A DNA stretch of 64,000 nt from Symbiodinium kawagutii (GCA_009767595.1 VSDK01015343.1:328586-392585), one strand, 5' to 3'. Shown: positions 1 to 10,322, counted from the stretch's first letter. Program-made: numbers and translations. The notes: generated by a model not told the origin, from the sequence alone.

Positions 1-854
1 TTCCATTACAACCAAAGCTTATCAGCAACCACTAAGCCACTAGATCAGCCTCCAAGCCACTCAAAATTTGGTGATTCATGGAATTCTTGGTTCTCGAAGC
101 CCCTAGGTTATACTTGGTGGACCACTGCGGCTGATTCCAAAGTTGCAGGATTGAAGTTAATAGGACCGACTGCGAAAGCCTGCACTGATCAATGATCCTC
201 GTAGTGGTCAATGATCCTCGTAGTGCAAATTAGGATCAAACAAATCCAACAAAATCGATCTACATCCATTACAAATATGTAGAAATTGAATCTATGAAAT
301 AAAGATCTATTCTCTAATCGCGTGGTTCTCACCCATACTTGAAACTGTTGGGCAAAAATATGGTTAGATGATGTTAGATGTCATCCTTACCCTTTTTCCG
401 CTGCAATACAATGCAGAACTTTGGTACCCTCGTCTACCGTTTCTCCGTGGTTTCATGCGTGTAAGTACTAAGTACGTTGCAATTCCAGTTGTTCATTTCG
501 CCAATTATGCCTACAGTACCCACAACAGTGATTGAGCAAACGCCTGCGTTGCGTTCCGCATTGCTTCGCTAAACGACACTCTTGTAAATCAAATCAATTT
601 TGACGACAGGAATGTTGCACATGGAACTTCCACAAAATGGTTGAGCTGCCTCGGGTAGATAATAACAAGTCATATCATCAACATATAGTTGTTTTCTACA
701 ATTTCTGAAGCCTCAATCTTGACAATGGATCGCCAGTTGCGACCCTAGAAAATCCTTTTGCCTTATTTTGACATAATTGCTTTGAAACATATTCTTCATA
801 TATTTGAAAGAACCTCCATATCCAGCAACATTGGGTCAGCATGATCAACCATGT
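1..854. other. No gene recognised, AT-rich
   Basis: I see no convincing coding exon here. The only structure is a short tandem duplication near 190-226, where the phrase TCAATGATCCTCGTAGTG occurs twice in a row. Confidence 0.4.
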
Positions 855-980
855 CTGGTTGGCGGTTTCAACCCCAGTGAAACATATTAGTCAACCATTA
901 AAATCAATCAAACCACCAGCCGGTAGTTGTTTCACCATTGTTGTTGGTGATTCTCCCCCATTCTTAGCCAATATGGTGAT
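855..980 (+). mobile_element. M2-family element, partial
   Basis: It begins with CTGGTTGGCGGTTTCAACC, the M2 left end, and carries the M2 internal phrase about AGTCAACC. It runs into the companion module AGTTGTTTCACCATTG..TTGGTGAT..TAGCCAATATG, which follows M2 ends at several other places (4647, 21730, 27266, 55837). No open frame of interest; it looks like a non-autonomous element. Confidence 0.55.
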
Positions 981-1319
981 AAGCCCCATCGATCCCTATA
1001 AAACCACCAAAAACAACGGTAAACAATATTTTGAAACTTTGGAACCCTAAAGGCCAATATTAATGTTAGAACTTATAACTTAGAACTTATAACTTTGAAC
1101 TTATAACCATTTATAACCCTTCCAAAAACTCCACCAACAAAATCAACAAAATCAACAGCTGGCATCATGTGGCATCAGCTGGGCCCTCCAAGCGACCGGC
1201 CCGGGCGGACTTCCAGCTCTGCATCCAGCACCGCGCAGCCAGCAGAAGTGACCTGAACGAAGCTGCCATTCCTGAGACCTGGGCGCCGGCGTCCATGATG
1301 GGTAGTGAATGGTTAACTA

Positions 1320-1386
1320 ATAGGTTTTATAGGTAGGTTTTACCCTCCCAAATATGGGTTAATGATGGTTTGGGGGGGGGGCTCAT
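1320..1386. mobile_element. M5-family element between 19-bp direct repeats
   Basis: About 67 bases carrying the M5 core (GGTTTTACC..CCCAAATATGGGTTA..GGGGCTCAT) lie between two perfect copies of GGTAGTGAATGGTTAACTA at 1301-1319 and 1387-1405. The second M5 copy is at 16300-16394. The long direct repeat may be a target-site duplication or a local tandem duplication. The GC-rich stretch 1155-1300 just to the left resembles the exon-like islands elsewhere in the window. Confidence 0.5.
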
Positions 1387-1630
1387 GGTAGTGAATGGTT
1401 AACTATAAGGGATGAATCCGAACAATTATAAGGGATATATAGGCAAGAATAATAGGGAAAACCATATGGTTAATAGTGGGGTGATAGTGCGCTTTGATAG
1501 TGATGGGTAATGGATTCTAGTGATTAAAGTGGTTATATTGTAAAAGAATGATTATCACTACTTATGAGTTAATCAACCCGCCATCCCAAAAAAGAGGGAA
1601 GAGAAAAAAAAAGACTTTCAAGACACCAAC

Positions 1631-1735
1631 TGGTGGTTTCTCAAAATAGGGGACCCCCAAATCATCCATTACTAGTCATTTATAGTAATAAACCAACCAT
1701 TTTTTGGGGGCCCCCTATGGCTTGAGAAACCACCA
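1631..1735. mobile_element. M1-family MITE
   Basis: The ends are TGGTGGTTTCTCAA (1631-1644) and TTGAGAAACCACCA (1722-1735), a perfect 14-base inverted pair. The interior contains AGGGGACCCCCAAATCATCC and, inverted, GGGGGCCCCCTAT. The 8-base phrase CACCAACT occurs at 1624-1631 and 1731-1738, overlapping the ends, which may be the target-site duplication. No coding capacity. The left neighbour is AT-rich; the right neighbour is an exon-like island whose minus-strand donor is about 20 bases away. Confidence 0.75.
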
Positions 1736-1754
1736 ACTAGGGAAAAACACACAC

Positions 1755-1876
1755 CTCCTGCAGTGAACTCAGCAGGGCACCGCAACATAGCAGTGTCTCC
1801 GTCATTTCCAGGCCCTTGGCCTCCGCCGGCTCTAGAGACACCTGGCCTGGCCGGGCAGCCGGTCGGTTGCTACTGG
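1755..1876 (-). CDS. Candidate exon, unknown product
   Basis: On the minus strand a GC-rich stretch stays open and reads as ordinary protein (for example RPAARPGQVSLEPAEAKG, then MTETLLCCGALLSSLQE). It ends at 1755 followed at once by GTGTGTG, a plausible splice donor, and then by the inverted M1 element at 1735. No family is recognised. The start of the exon is not defined. It could instead be a fragment of an old gene copy. Confidence 0.35.
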
Positions 1877-1888
1877 TGGATGCATACC

Positions 1889-2082
1889 AATATGAATGGC
1901 TATAACTCTTGGTGGTCAAGCGCACCATGCTGCTACAGTTAAACCACCGGCCAGTAGTTGTTTCACCATTGTTCTTGGTGATCTTCCCCCATTATTAGCC
2001 AATATGAATGGCTATAACTCCTGCTATAAACCCCACCATGCAGCTGCTGCTAACCACCCCTTGGTGGTCAAGCGCCCCATGG
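1889..2082. repeat. Duplicated segment around an M2 companion module
   Basis: AATATGAATGGCTATAACTC occurs at about 1889 and again at about 2002. TTGGTGGTCAAGCGC(A/C)CCATG occurs at about 1909 and again at about 2060. Between the copies lies the module AAACCACCGGCCAGTAGTTGTTTCACCATTG. The layout suggests an element insertion or unequal exchange that duplicated its flanks. Confidence 0.45.
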
Positions 2083-2210
2083 TCACCTGCCAGCTCCAGT
2101 ACTTGCAGCACTTCCGTTCGCCCGGGGCGGCTGAGCACCAGAAACGACGTGCTGCCCGCCGTCAGGGTCCACAAGCCCAGGACGCTACGCAAAGGGCCTG
2201 GTGGGTGGCC
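2083..2210 (-). CDS. Candidate exon, unknown product
   Basis: A GC-rich island open on the minus strand, reading naturally as protein (for example GLWTLTAGSTSFLVLSRP followed by GRTEVLQVLELAGDHG). No family is recognised and the splice borders are not fixed. It lies upstream of the 1755-1876 candidate in minus-strand order and may belong to the same gene. Confidence 0.3.
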
Positions 2211-2845
2211 ATGGTGATGTGGTCAGTTGGTTCCCTTGAGCTGTTGGTTGGTCCATGGTGGTCATAAACCTGGAATCCAAGTTTTTGATTTTTGTAGCCT
2301 TTCAGGCTTTAAAGATCAGTTTGAAAACCTAAAAATGGTGCAGAAATACTGTACGTGGATGATGCAAGTCGGGGGCGTGCGCATAACCAACAGTTTGCCA
2401 CAATTTCTGGGCAAATATGGCAGTTTAATTTCAATTGCTACACAAATGGTGTTTTGACCTGCTCTTTTGTAGCGCAAAAATGCCTTGGTCCTGACAAGCA
2501 TAGCCTGTATGTGACATCAATGATTGAAACCAAGTATGTATTCATTTGGCAACGGCCATGCGTGATTGCAAAAAGGGTATGCTGAAGGCTTTTAAAGGGT
2601 TCTCTTGAATATCATTGGGAATCCTGGGACATACTGGGACCCCCTGCATTGTGGTTTCCAAACTCAAGCAGAACCGTTCAGGTGGTCAAAAGCTTCCATT
2701 GCTCACGGAGTCCCACATGTTTCACTTGTTGCAGGTTGAAGCCATCCCAAAACAGGGTTCGTGGCCATGGTGAAGTAACGACCCTGGTTGTTGGCGGAGC
2801 AGCGGGCCCCTGTTCAAACCTGCAAGCTGCTGCCATTGGTCCATC

Positions 2846-3016
2846 TTAAGCCGCCTCCTTGTCCCCCGCTGCCAGGGCTCCTGCGGAACCCAACTCCTCC
2901 ACAGGGATCCCCATCTGAATGAAGCGCAGGGAACCCAGGTTGGAGCCCGCGCCGCTGCAAGTGATGAGCTGCGTGTCACCCATCCCGAGATCCTGAACAG
3001 CTCCACTGGTGGCCAT
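2846..3016 (-). CDS. Candidate terminal exon or small ORF, 56 aa
   Basis: The minus strand has an ATG at 3016 and a TAA at 2848-2846 giving 56 residues with natural composition. It contains GDTQLITCSGAGSNLGSL and ends in ALAAGDKEAA. An in-frame stop lies 10 codons upstream of the ATG, so it is either a small gene or the last exon of a longer one. No family is recognised. The surrounding 2650-3060 segment is GC-rich like the other islands. Confidence 0.35.
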   Translation of the reverse strand: MATSGAVQDLGMGDTQLITCSGAGSNLGSLRFIQMGIPVEELGSAGALAAGDKEAA

Positions 3017-3209
3017 TGGCTGTGCTGCTTGGGATGGCGTACAAGTTCACCAGGCCGCTGCAGCAGTATGGTTCACATATGATTCACATCACTTGGAGCT
3101 GTGAGAACGGTTTTCTTATCCACCCGAAAGGTACCAAAGCCAAAATAAAATATAGAAAATTACTTTACTTCGAGTGATCCCCACCATGTCATGTCATCAC
3201 CGCTTGTTA

Positions 3210-3949
3210 ACTCCACTTTTGTCTGACATTCTCTCCGACATACCTTCTGACATTCTTTCTGGCAAATCTTCTGTCATTCCTTCTGGCATACCTTTTGACA
3301 TTCTTTCTGACATCCTTTCTGGCACATCTTCTGACGTTCTTTCTGACAACTTTCTACTCGGACATTCTTTCTGACATTCTTTCTGACATCTCTTCTGACA
3401 TTCTTTCTGACATATCTTCTGACATTCTTTCTGACATACCTTCTGACATTCTTTCTGACATCCTTTCTGGCATATCTTTTGACATTCTCTCTGACATCTC
3501 TTCTGACATGTCTTCTGACATGTCTTCTGACATTCTTTCTGACATCTCTTCCGACATATCTTCTGACATATCTTCTGACATTCTCTCTGACATATCTTCT
3601 GACATTCTTTCTGACATCTCTTCTGACATTCTTTCTGGCAAATCTTCCGACATATCTTCTGACATATCTTCTGACATTCTCTCTGACATATCTTCTGACA
3701 TTCTTTCTGACATCTCTTCTGACATTCTTTCTGGCAAATCTTTTGACATTCTCTCTGACATATCTTCTGGCATTCTTTCTGAGATATCTTCTCCCTGACA
3801 TTCTCCCTGGCATTCTTTCTGGCATATCTTTTGACATTCTCTCTGACATATCTTCTGACATTCTTTCTGACATATCTTTTGCCATTCTCTCTGACATTCT
3901 TTCTGACATCTCTTCTGACATTCTTTCTGACATATCTTCTGACATCTTT
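3210..3949. repeat. 12-bp minisatellite (about 60 units)
   Basis: A long tandem array of 12-base units, TCTGACATTCTT, TCTGACATATCT and TCTGACATCTCT, with scattered variants (TCTGGCATACCT, TCTGGCAAATCT). Because 12 is divisible by 3, several frames on both strands remain open and give artificial proteins (SDILSDIS on plus; SERMSEDM or KNVRRYVR on minus). I treat these as non-coding. Confidence 0.85.
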
Positions 3950-4389
3950 GAGGTCCGGCAGCAGACACTTGGCGTGGCTGGCCGCGGTTGAGGTCCGGCA
4001 GCAGGCACTCGGCGTGGAGGGCCGCGGGTGGGGGCCGGCGNNNNNNNNNNNNNNNNNNNNNNNNNNNNNNNNNNNNNNNNNNNNNNNNNNNNNNNNNNNN
4101 NNNNNNNNNNNNNNNNNNNNNNNNNNNNNNNNNNNNNNNNNNNNNNNNNNNNNNNNNNNNNNNNNNNNNNNNNNNNNNNNNNNNNNNNNNNNNNNNNNNN
4201 NNNNNNNNNNNNNNNNNNNNNNNNNNNNNNNNNNNNNNNNNNNNNNNNNNNNNNNNNNNNNNNNNNNNNNNNNNNNNNNNNNNNNNNNNNNNNNNNNNNN
4301 NNNNNNNNNNNNNCGGCGTGGATGGCCGCGGTTGAGGTCCGGCAGCAGACACTCGGCGTGCATTGTCGTAGTTGAGGTCCGGCGAGGAG
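3950..4389. repeat. 40-bp minisatellite with assembly gap
   Basis: Units begin GAGGTCCGGCAGCAG and recur exactly 40 bases apart (3950, 3990, and after the gap 4334, 4374). The unknown bases 4041-4313 are flanked on both sides by this unit, so the gap very probably hides more copies and its length may not be real. A GAGGAG-rich run follows to about 4425. Confidence 0.8.
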
Positions 4390-4646
4390 AAGGAGGAGGA
4401 CGAGGAGGAGGAGGAGGAGGAGAAGTCAACTCTGATAAAATCTAACAACCCTCACCTGACAGGTGGGGAACTATATACTGGCTTTAGCAACACCCCCATC
4501 AGAAACACATGTCACCTTTCATCTGCTGTGTCATGGGCAAAGCCAACATGAAGGGCTTAGGGTCACTCTTCTGCCAACAAAAGCACCAAATAATTTTGGT
4601 ACCGTCATATTCCGCCGAGAGGTTCCTAGACATATCCGTGGCAAAA

Positions 4647-4820
4647 CTGGTCGGTGGTTGAACCACCCCTATGAAAAAATATTAGTCAACCAACCACTTG
4701 TTAATAATTTCTAGGGAAAACATCCAAACATGTCAATCAAACCACCACGCAGTAGTTGTTTCATCATCATTGTTGGTGATCATCCCCTATTTGTTTGGCC
4801 AATGCTAATGGTTATAACTC
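4647..4820 (+). mobile_element. M2 plus companion module
   Basis: It starts CTGGTCGGTGGTTGAACCACC, a short palindrome, continues with ATTAGTCAACCAACCACTTG, and ends after AGTTGTTTCATCATC..GGTTATAACTC. The same order of phrases recurs at 21730, 27266 and 55837. Non-coding. Confidence 0.65.
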
Positions 4821-4933
4821 TTCTAAACCCCATCATTATTAATGCTGATGACAACTTACAACCCCCAAAAAACAATACAGTTGCTATCCCCTATAAATAG
4901 GCAAGTGGTGACTATCCCCTATTATTAGCCAAT

Positions 4934-5039
4934 ATGGTAGTTTCTCAAAATAGGGGACCCCCAAATCATCCATTATTAATCATTTATAGTAATAACCCAG
5001 CCATTTTGGGGGGTCCCCTATGGCTTGAGAAACCACCAT
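4934..5039. mobile_element. M1-family MITE
   Basis: Left end TGGTAGTTTCTCAAAATAGGGG and right end CCCCTATGGCTTGAGAAACC then ACCA form the M1 inverted pair with one mismatch. The interior has the M1 phrase CCCCCAAATCATCC and TTTATAGTAATAA as in the 1631 copy. Confidence 0.75.
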
Positions 5040-5056
5040 GAAGCTAGCAGCTAGCC

Positions 5057-5106
5057 ATGGTTTCTCAACCATTTTGGGGGCTCCCTATGGCTTGAGAAAC
5101 CACCAT
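5057..5106. mobile_element. M1 deletion derivative
   Basis: A 50-base version keeps both M1 ends (ATGGTTTCTCAA..TTGAGAAACCACCAT) and the GGGGGCTCCCTAT part of the right half. It is separated from the full 4934-5039 copy by the palindrome GCTAGCAGCTAGC, which also occurs near 9630. Confidence 0.65.
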
Positions 5107-5144
5107 ATTACTGGTTGTATCCTCCATTAATCCCACTATAAACA

Positions 5145-5270
5145 GGCGAGATCTGCCCATGGCTCGTCCTTGGTGCAGAAGTCAGTGATGGGACCCAGGT
5201 TGGTCCAGGTATCGGTCACCTGGCGATGCAGCGGTGAAGCCGGAAGGATGAAGTGGTCAACCCAGGTTGG
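5145..5270 (-). CDS. Candidate exon, unknown product
   Basis: A GC-rich island open on the minus strand with very protein-like composition ([16 protein letters not shown], then [19 protein letters not shown]). An in-frame stop lies immediately upstream, so an acceptor near 5270 is needed. It abuts the first M4 element, which starts at 5273. No family is recognised. Confidence 0.35.
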
Positions 5271-5272
5271 TT

Positions 5273-5613
5273 ACACGCTGGGGAACTAACATAGCAATGG
5301 AAAATCAGCATATTGTAAGAGAAACCCTGGGAAACCATCATTGGTTGGTGGATTCTTCATTGCCAGGTTAGTTTACCAGAGTGTACACTCTGGAGAACTA
5401 ACATGGCTGGCTGGAAAATCCACCATTTTTCCAGGGAAACCCTGGGAAATCAGAGATTTCACTGGTGGATTTTCCATTGCTATGTTAGATCACCACGCTG
5501 GCAAACTAACATGGCTGGCTGGAAAAGCCACCCATTGTTATTAGTTTCCTATGGACTCTCTACGTATAAAATGTGGTGATTTTCTCCATGGCTATGTTAG
5601 TTTACCAGAGCGT
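5273..5613. mobile_element. Three M4 elements in tandem
   Basis: Copy 1 (5273-5384) runs from ACACGCTGGGGAACTAACAT to GGTTAGTTTACCAGAGTGT. Copy 2 (5385-5499) runs from ACACTCTGGAGAACTAACAT to CTATGTTAGATCACCACGCT. Copy 3 (5494-5613) runs from CACGCTGGCAAACTAACAT to CTATGTTAGTTTACCAGAGC. Each has inverted ends and the interior phrase GGAAAATCCACC or its complement. Adjacent copies touch or share their end bases. Single M4 copies lie at 45825 and 49301. Confidence 0.75.
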
Positions 5614-6108
5614 AATGGAGGGAGGTACCATGGCTTGATGGGAAACCAGTCGGCTTCTGGGGGATACCCCCTGGTAATCAACTAGGGGTTTATTCACCTT
5701 GGGTAAACATTATGAGGATCCTCCAAATCATCCAATATCCACCACTCATAGCAATAAACCATCCAGTTTGAGGGTTTCCAATTTTGAGAAGAACCCACAT
5801 GCATACATGACATAAGTAACCTCAATCATCCTGCCTACATGCCGCAAACAAACTGGCTGCCTGTGGTCTCATGTTATCCACGTTTTAATTTATGTGAATA
5901 TCCCGCTTAAAAAATGTTGGTTTTCAAGAGTGGCAGCATCAAGCACCATGAATTCTATTGCTTCCTTCTTTTTTTACCAGGGCTTCCAAAGGGTTTGCCC
6001 GTAGCTGCGGCAGTGTTTGCCGGACATGTGAGAATGAGATGGTGTGGCCAGTTGGGGTGGGCTCGGCCAAAGCTTGGCATACCAGAAAATATCAACCACA
6101 GTAGAGTT
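5614..6108. other. No gene assigned
   Basis: AT-rich to about 5960. From 5975 to 6090 a GC-richer stretch is open in more than one frame on the plus strand (for example LPKGLPVAAAVFAGH) after a pyrimidine run ending in CAG, and could be an exon. The frame cannot be decided. Confidence 0.3.
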
Positions 6109-6231
6109 ATATGGCAGTGGGTCAAAACCCTGTACCCCTGGTTCCCCTATCATTTACCATTGTTTCCCTTATTATTGGTTGGTCATTATCCCCCTTTCTT
6201 GGTTGGTTAATGGCTTGACCCATAGCCATAT
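6109..6231 (+). mobile_element. M3-family MITE
   Basis: Ends ATATGGCAGTGGGTCAA (6109-6125) and TTGACCCATAGCCATAT (6215-6231) are inverted with two mismatches in 17. The interior reads CCTGGTTCCCCTATCATTTACC..GGTTGGTCATTATCCCC. The same element recurs at 8961, 24963, 27627 and, inverted, at 57327. Confidence 0.8.
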
Positions 6232-6262
6232 GATTCTAGTTGGTCAGAAGGTCCCTGGTAGC

Positions 6263-6462
6263 TCAGAATCGATCGCTGAGCCTCAAAGGCATCCTCCAAA
6301 TTCTTCCGGCGCCGGCCCGCGGCAGTGCTGGCTGTTGCGGGTGCATCCTCTTTGGGCTCAAAAAGATGCAACCTTGGACGCCATGGCAGGCGAACTCTCC
6401 CCCCAAGAGCTCAGGATCCACGTTTTTGGTTGGGAAACCTATGAATTTGGGCACCCGCATTT
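6263..6462 (-). CDS. Candidate exon, unknown product
   Basis: A GC-rich island next to the 6109 M3 copy. The minus strand is open for about 66 codons and contains [20 protein letters not shown] followed by a Pro/Ala/Arg stretch. The plus strand is also partly open, so the call is weak. Confidence 0.25.
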
Positions 6463-6479
6463 TTATAGTCATGTAACTG

Positions 6480-8574
6480 GTTGCTTAGGGCTTTTGATCG
6501 CTTAGCGCTTTTGAGCGCGCAGTCCATAAAAGGATCCATTTGCGAGAACAAACAACATCCATCAGGTAGTGAGCAGGAAAAAATGAAATCACAACATTTT
6601 AGTGACATGGACTCGGACCTAGGTGGGGAACCCCTACAACGACTTGAAGGCATACTGCACATCTCCCGTGGGCCTTTGTCACGTGGCCTAATGTGATGCC
6701 TGAGCATGAACTTGAACAGCACGCGACATGAACCAAGATGGATTCTCAACCAAGGGATGTACAACGAACACGAAGTCAATGGCGTAATGCTGGATGAGAG
6801 GCAATATCAACAACCTTTAGGCCAGCTAATCACTCAAGACTATTCACCATAACTTGCCACCAAAGTATCAAGTGATAAGCATCAGAAACAGCCTTCTCAC
6901 CCCTGACATTTTACTGCCTCCTGTGGTTGTAGGTATTGGTTGCGTTTTTTCCAAATGCGCAGAGCCCCAAGACATGACTCAATGCCAATGACTTCCGCAG
7001 CCAATAAAAAACATCACGCCACATACGTTCAAGCTAAACAAATCCACTTCAATCATGACGTTGAACTTATAAACCAAAGTGCATCAAAATGCCTGTTAAA
7101 GATACCACTGGCGAATCCATGTTGCAATCATTGCGATCAATCATTGACCACAGCCAGCTCAGCTCTGAATGCCATGGCTTCCGAGACCAAGTAACACTTC
7201 TGAATCACTCACCTGACGAAGGGATCGCAAAAAAGCCGGCAGCCAAAAAGGACCAACAATCCAACCATCAACGTTTGATTCTGGTCAATGGTTGTTAAAT
7301 GATGGTGAGCCAATAGAAAGCAATCATTGCACAACCATTCTGAGCCAACCCCTAGTCACTATCAACCATTGTCAACCATCGTTCATCGTCCTTATCATTG
7401 GGACTTGTCGACATTGTAGTGAAATCAGTTATCTGTTTTTTCTGCCTCCGGCAGGGACCGAGGCTCAAGGTCAGGCAACCCCTTATTTCCTGCAACTCAG
7501 AGCCTAAGTATTCGCAGTCATGAGCCATCAAGCATGGCTACCATCATTAACTGCCTTGAAATGATATCCACCACCATGGCATGTGGTTGTTCAAGAACTG
7601 ATTACCCATGACCCATGGCCATGATGGTAGCTATGCGACTCAGGCTGCAGCTAACCTCCCCATGGACCCGGGGGTCACCACCTGCGATCCCACAAAGGCA
7701 TAGGTCCCGTCGTGCCAACAGGCCATACCCGAAGCCTCGGGAGGGGCGACGCGTGGTTCACGAACCGGACGTGTGGTTAGATCATCTTCTCATTCCAGGG
7801 CCAGTTCTGACATAAACCAGAAAAAAATCGACAAAACTCCGGGAGAACCAGCCAAAGAACCTACAGAATTGATGGCTGCTGGCTATGAAATTGGAGGATG
7901 ATGGCTGCAAAATGATGAGCTTGATGATGACTTATCATGTGCAGGTCACGTAGTCACTGATGCCTAGTGACTGGGAACTATGCCATGGCCATATCTTCGA
8001 CTCAAATAGCAAGGCCTGTCCAAGATCCTTCATGTTCTGTCAGAACCAGCCATGGATGTACCAGCTCGCACCTATACTTCTCTTCATGGTACTGCGCCAT
8101 CCCTGTGCCGCTATGTGTTCATTTGTATCACACCTCATGTAGCAATTTCGAGAAAAAATATGGCCGTTGTTTTTGAAACTCCCTGGCCTCTTTAGCTCCC
8201 CCCTTGACTGAGAGAATGAGCAAACCTGGCTGCTTAGCTTACGCCAGTGGCAATATGTGGGATCCGCAACATGCTTCACTCATAAGTAATTAGATGTGTA
8301 ATTATAATCACGGGCGGTTGTCGGCGCATAGGTACAGAAAATGCATACATATATACTATCATGAATCATTGCGTACTTGCATGTCAGTACATGTCAGTGC
8401 CTGTGTGTGTGAGCACACGGCAAATGCTTTAATGCATTAATTAATATGTATGCGTGTTGTCCAGTACTCCCAATGTTAGATCCACATTTCATCAAACCAC
8501 CGTCAGTTTGGTCAGCTGGTGATTTACCATCAAATTTTCGGGGGTTGTTGAATGCTGAATCTCCCGCTAGAGCT
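6480..8574. other. Mostly non-coding; one possible plus exon
   Basis: No full gene is seen. The GC-rich stretch 7615-7815 is open on the plus strand and ends in a TAA, with an Arg-rich segment (RSRRANRPYPKPREGRR); it could be a terminal exon. CAATCATTG/CAACCATTG-type low-complexity sequence fills 7290-7420. Nothing else is recognised. Confidence 0.3.
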
Positions 8575-8672
8575 GGTTGGTGGTTTCAACCTCGTCTATG
8601 AAAAAAAATCGGTCGGTCAACCAACCACTTGTTAATACTAGGGGAAATGAAAAATGTTTGAAACCACCAACC
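8575..8672. mobile_element. M2-family MITE, intact ends
   Basis: GGTTGGTGGTTTCAA (8575-8589) and TTGAAACCACCAACC (8658-8672) are a perfect 15-base inverted pair enclosing 98 bases. The interior has the M2 phrase GGTCAACCAACCACTTGTTA. This is the cleanest M2 copy in the window. Confidence 0.85.
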
Positions 8673-8707
8673 AAATATAGTATGAAACATGCGCTGTCAA
8701 TCCTCAC

Positions 8708-8880
8708 CCTCCACCCAGAGCCCAGCTGAGAGACTGGAACGGAGACCCCCAAACACTGCACCGTCAAACGCACGTGTCCGGCACCACCCTGCAGCCGTGG
8801 TGCCAGTTGGCGTCACGGTTCCAGGATGCTGATGGACCCCAGGCAATCTCGGAAGTCTTTGTTGAACAAATCTTCATCCA
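8708..8880 (-). CDS. Candidate exon, unknown product
   Basis: A GC-rich minus-strand island preceded by TTTTTCAG near 8880 and followed by GTGAGG at 8707, both good splice signals. More than one frame is protein-like (for example VDEDLFNKDFRDCLGS, or PTGTTAAGWCRTRAFDG), so one or two short exons are possible. The donor lies 35 bases from the end of the M2 element at 8672. Confidence 0.35.
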
Positions 8881-8960
8881 CTGAAAAACCCAAAATGTTC
8901 TATAACAAAGGTAATACTGGACAATAACATTTCAGGGAAAAATAACATCATGCAACATCG

Positions 8961-9189
8961 ATATGGCAGTGGGTCAAAACCCTTAGTCCCCCTGATTCCC
9001 CTACCATTAACCAGGCTGTTTTCCTTATTATTGGTTGGTCATTATCCCCAATTATTGGTTGGTTAATGGCTTGACCCATAGCCATATATAGCTGGTATAT
9101 CCCCTGTTATTGTTGCTTATTATATATCCCCAATGATTCCCTATTATCTCCAATTATTGGTTGTTTAACTGCTTGACCCATAGCCATAT
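8961..9189 (+). mobile_element. M3 element with extended right half
   Basis: The first 127 bases (8961-9087) are a full M3 copy with ends ATATGGCAGTGGGTCAA and TTGACCCATAGCCATAT. A second right half follows, containing AGCTGGTATATCCCCT, and ends again in TTGACCCATAGCCATAT at 9189. The structure is a nested or partly duplicated element. Confidence 0.7.
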
Positions 9190-10322
9190 CAATCTGCCCT
9201 TTGCAAGGAGCAGTTTCACTATGAAGTCCTGCCGTTCAGCGCATCGGACGCCTCCAAGCGCAACCTGAGGCAAACTCAGAAAGCGGTGGCTGCCAGCAGT
9301 AGCAGCAACAAAAAAATCAACACGAAATCAATTCATACGCATATATATATATATATGTTTAATGAACAATAACAACAATAACCAACAGGACCAACAGGTT
9401 GGAAAAATAGACTCAAACTAAGAAAAATAGATAAACACATGACTAGAAAACAAGAACAACTTTACTGTTAGATCAATGGAAATATTGTTTCAGCATATGA
9501 TAAATGGTTGATGTTTATGTTGAGAGTGACTGCTTGTGTGCATTACTGACTCAATCGTCAGCAAGAGTCAAGCTCTCCCGACAAAAAACATATTTGCACA
9601 AGAAATCTTACTTCGTAAATAAACATGAAGCTAGCAGCTAGCATGAAGCTTGCTCAGCATTCAGTTCGCTGAATGCGATAACACCCAACAGCTGCGTGAG
9701 TCACCATAAATTCAGGGGGGCCTCACCCCACGAGTCTTGGAAACCAACAGTGAGAAATCCAGCATGTATGGCTGGTTTACTTCAAAACAAGTTATTTAGC
9801 TTCCATGTTTCCGCAAACACTTGGATGCTGGATCAGATGTCCCCCCGTTTGGTGGCTCAAAGGGCCCGATTGGTTGGTTGGAAAGGGGTATATCCATACT
9901 ATAAGTGGGCTGTTACTCACAACCATTACCAGCATTTCATGGCTCATGAGGAAGCCATGGAGGTACATCATCAAACTGGCCAGTGCTTGTCACTGATGGT
10001 AGCCAACATGAGCGAAAGCCTGTGCCATCCCATGTTTGTTCTGGTTCTTGGCATTTCTGCTGGGAGTTGCAATTGCCCCCTGCAACAAAAGCAGCGCAAG
10101 CCAAACCCATCGGCCAAATCTGCAAGAATAGAGAACAAACAAGGTACGGTATATATTTTGGTTCTCCAGCGACCAGCTATCACTCACCAGTGTCATCTAG
10201 CACTTGTAACCATAATTGACCACCATCCACCAATCTATTAACCAACATGATAAGAGTGTATCAAAAACAAACGCAGCTCAATAGCCAACTTATTTCCAGC
10301 AGCAGCTTCTGAATCAGCACAT
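9190..10322. other. No gene assigned
   Basis: AT-rich with a TA run at about 9340-9356. A plus-strand frame is open from 9696 to 10241 (181 codons) and includes protein-like stretches (ESLCHPMFVLVLGISAG), but minus frames over the same bases look equally plausible, so no gene is called. Confidence 0.3.

Noticed and set aside
3197-4448. Frames of 364-410 codons on the minus strand across the minisatellites and the gap
   Set aside because: They consist of the 12-base repeat, the 40-base repeat and unknown bases; the openness follows from unit length and N-runs, not from coding.
9696-10241. 181-codon plus-strand ORF
   Set aside because: The minus strand of the same bases is equally protein-like, and there is no family, start context or splice support.
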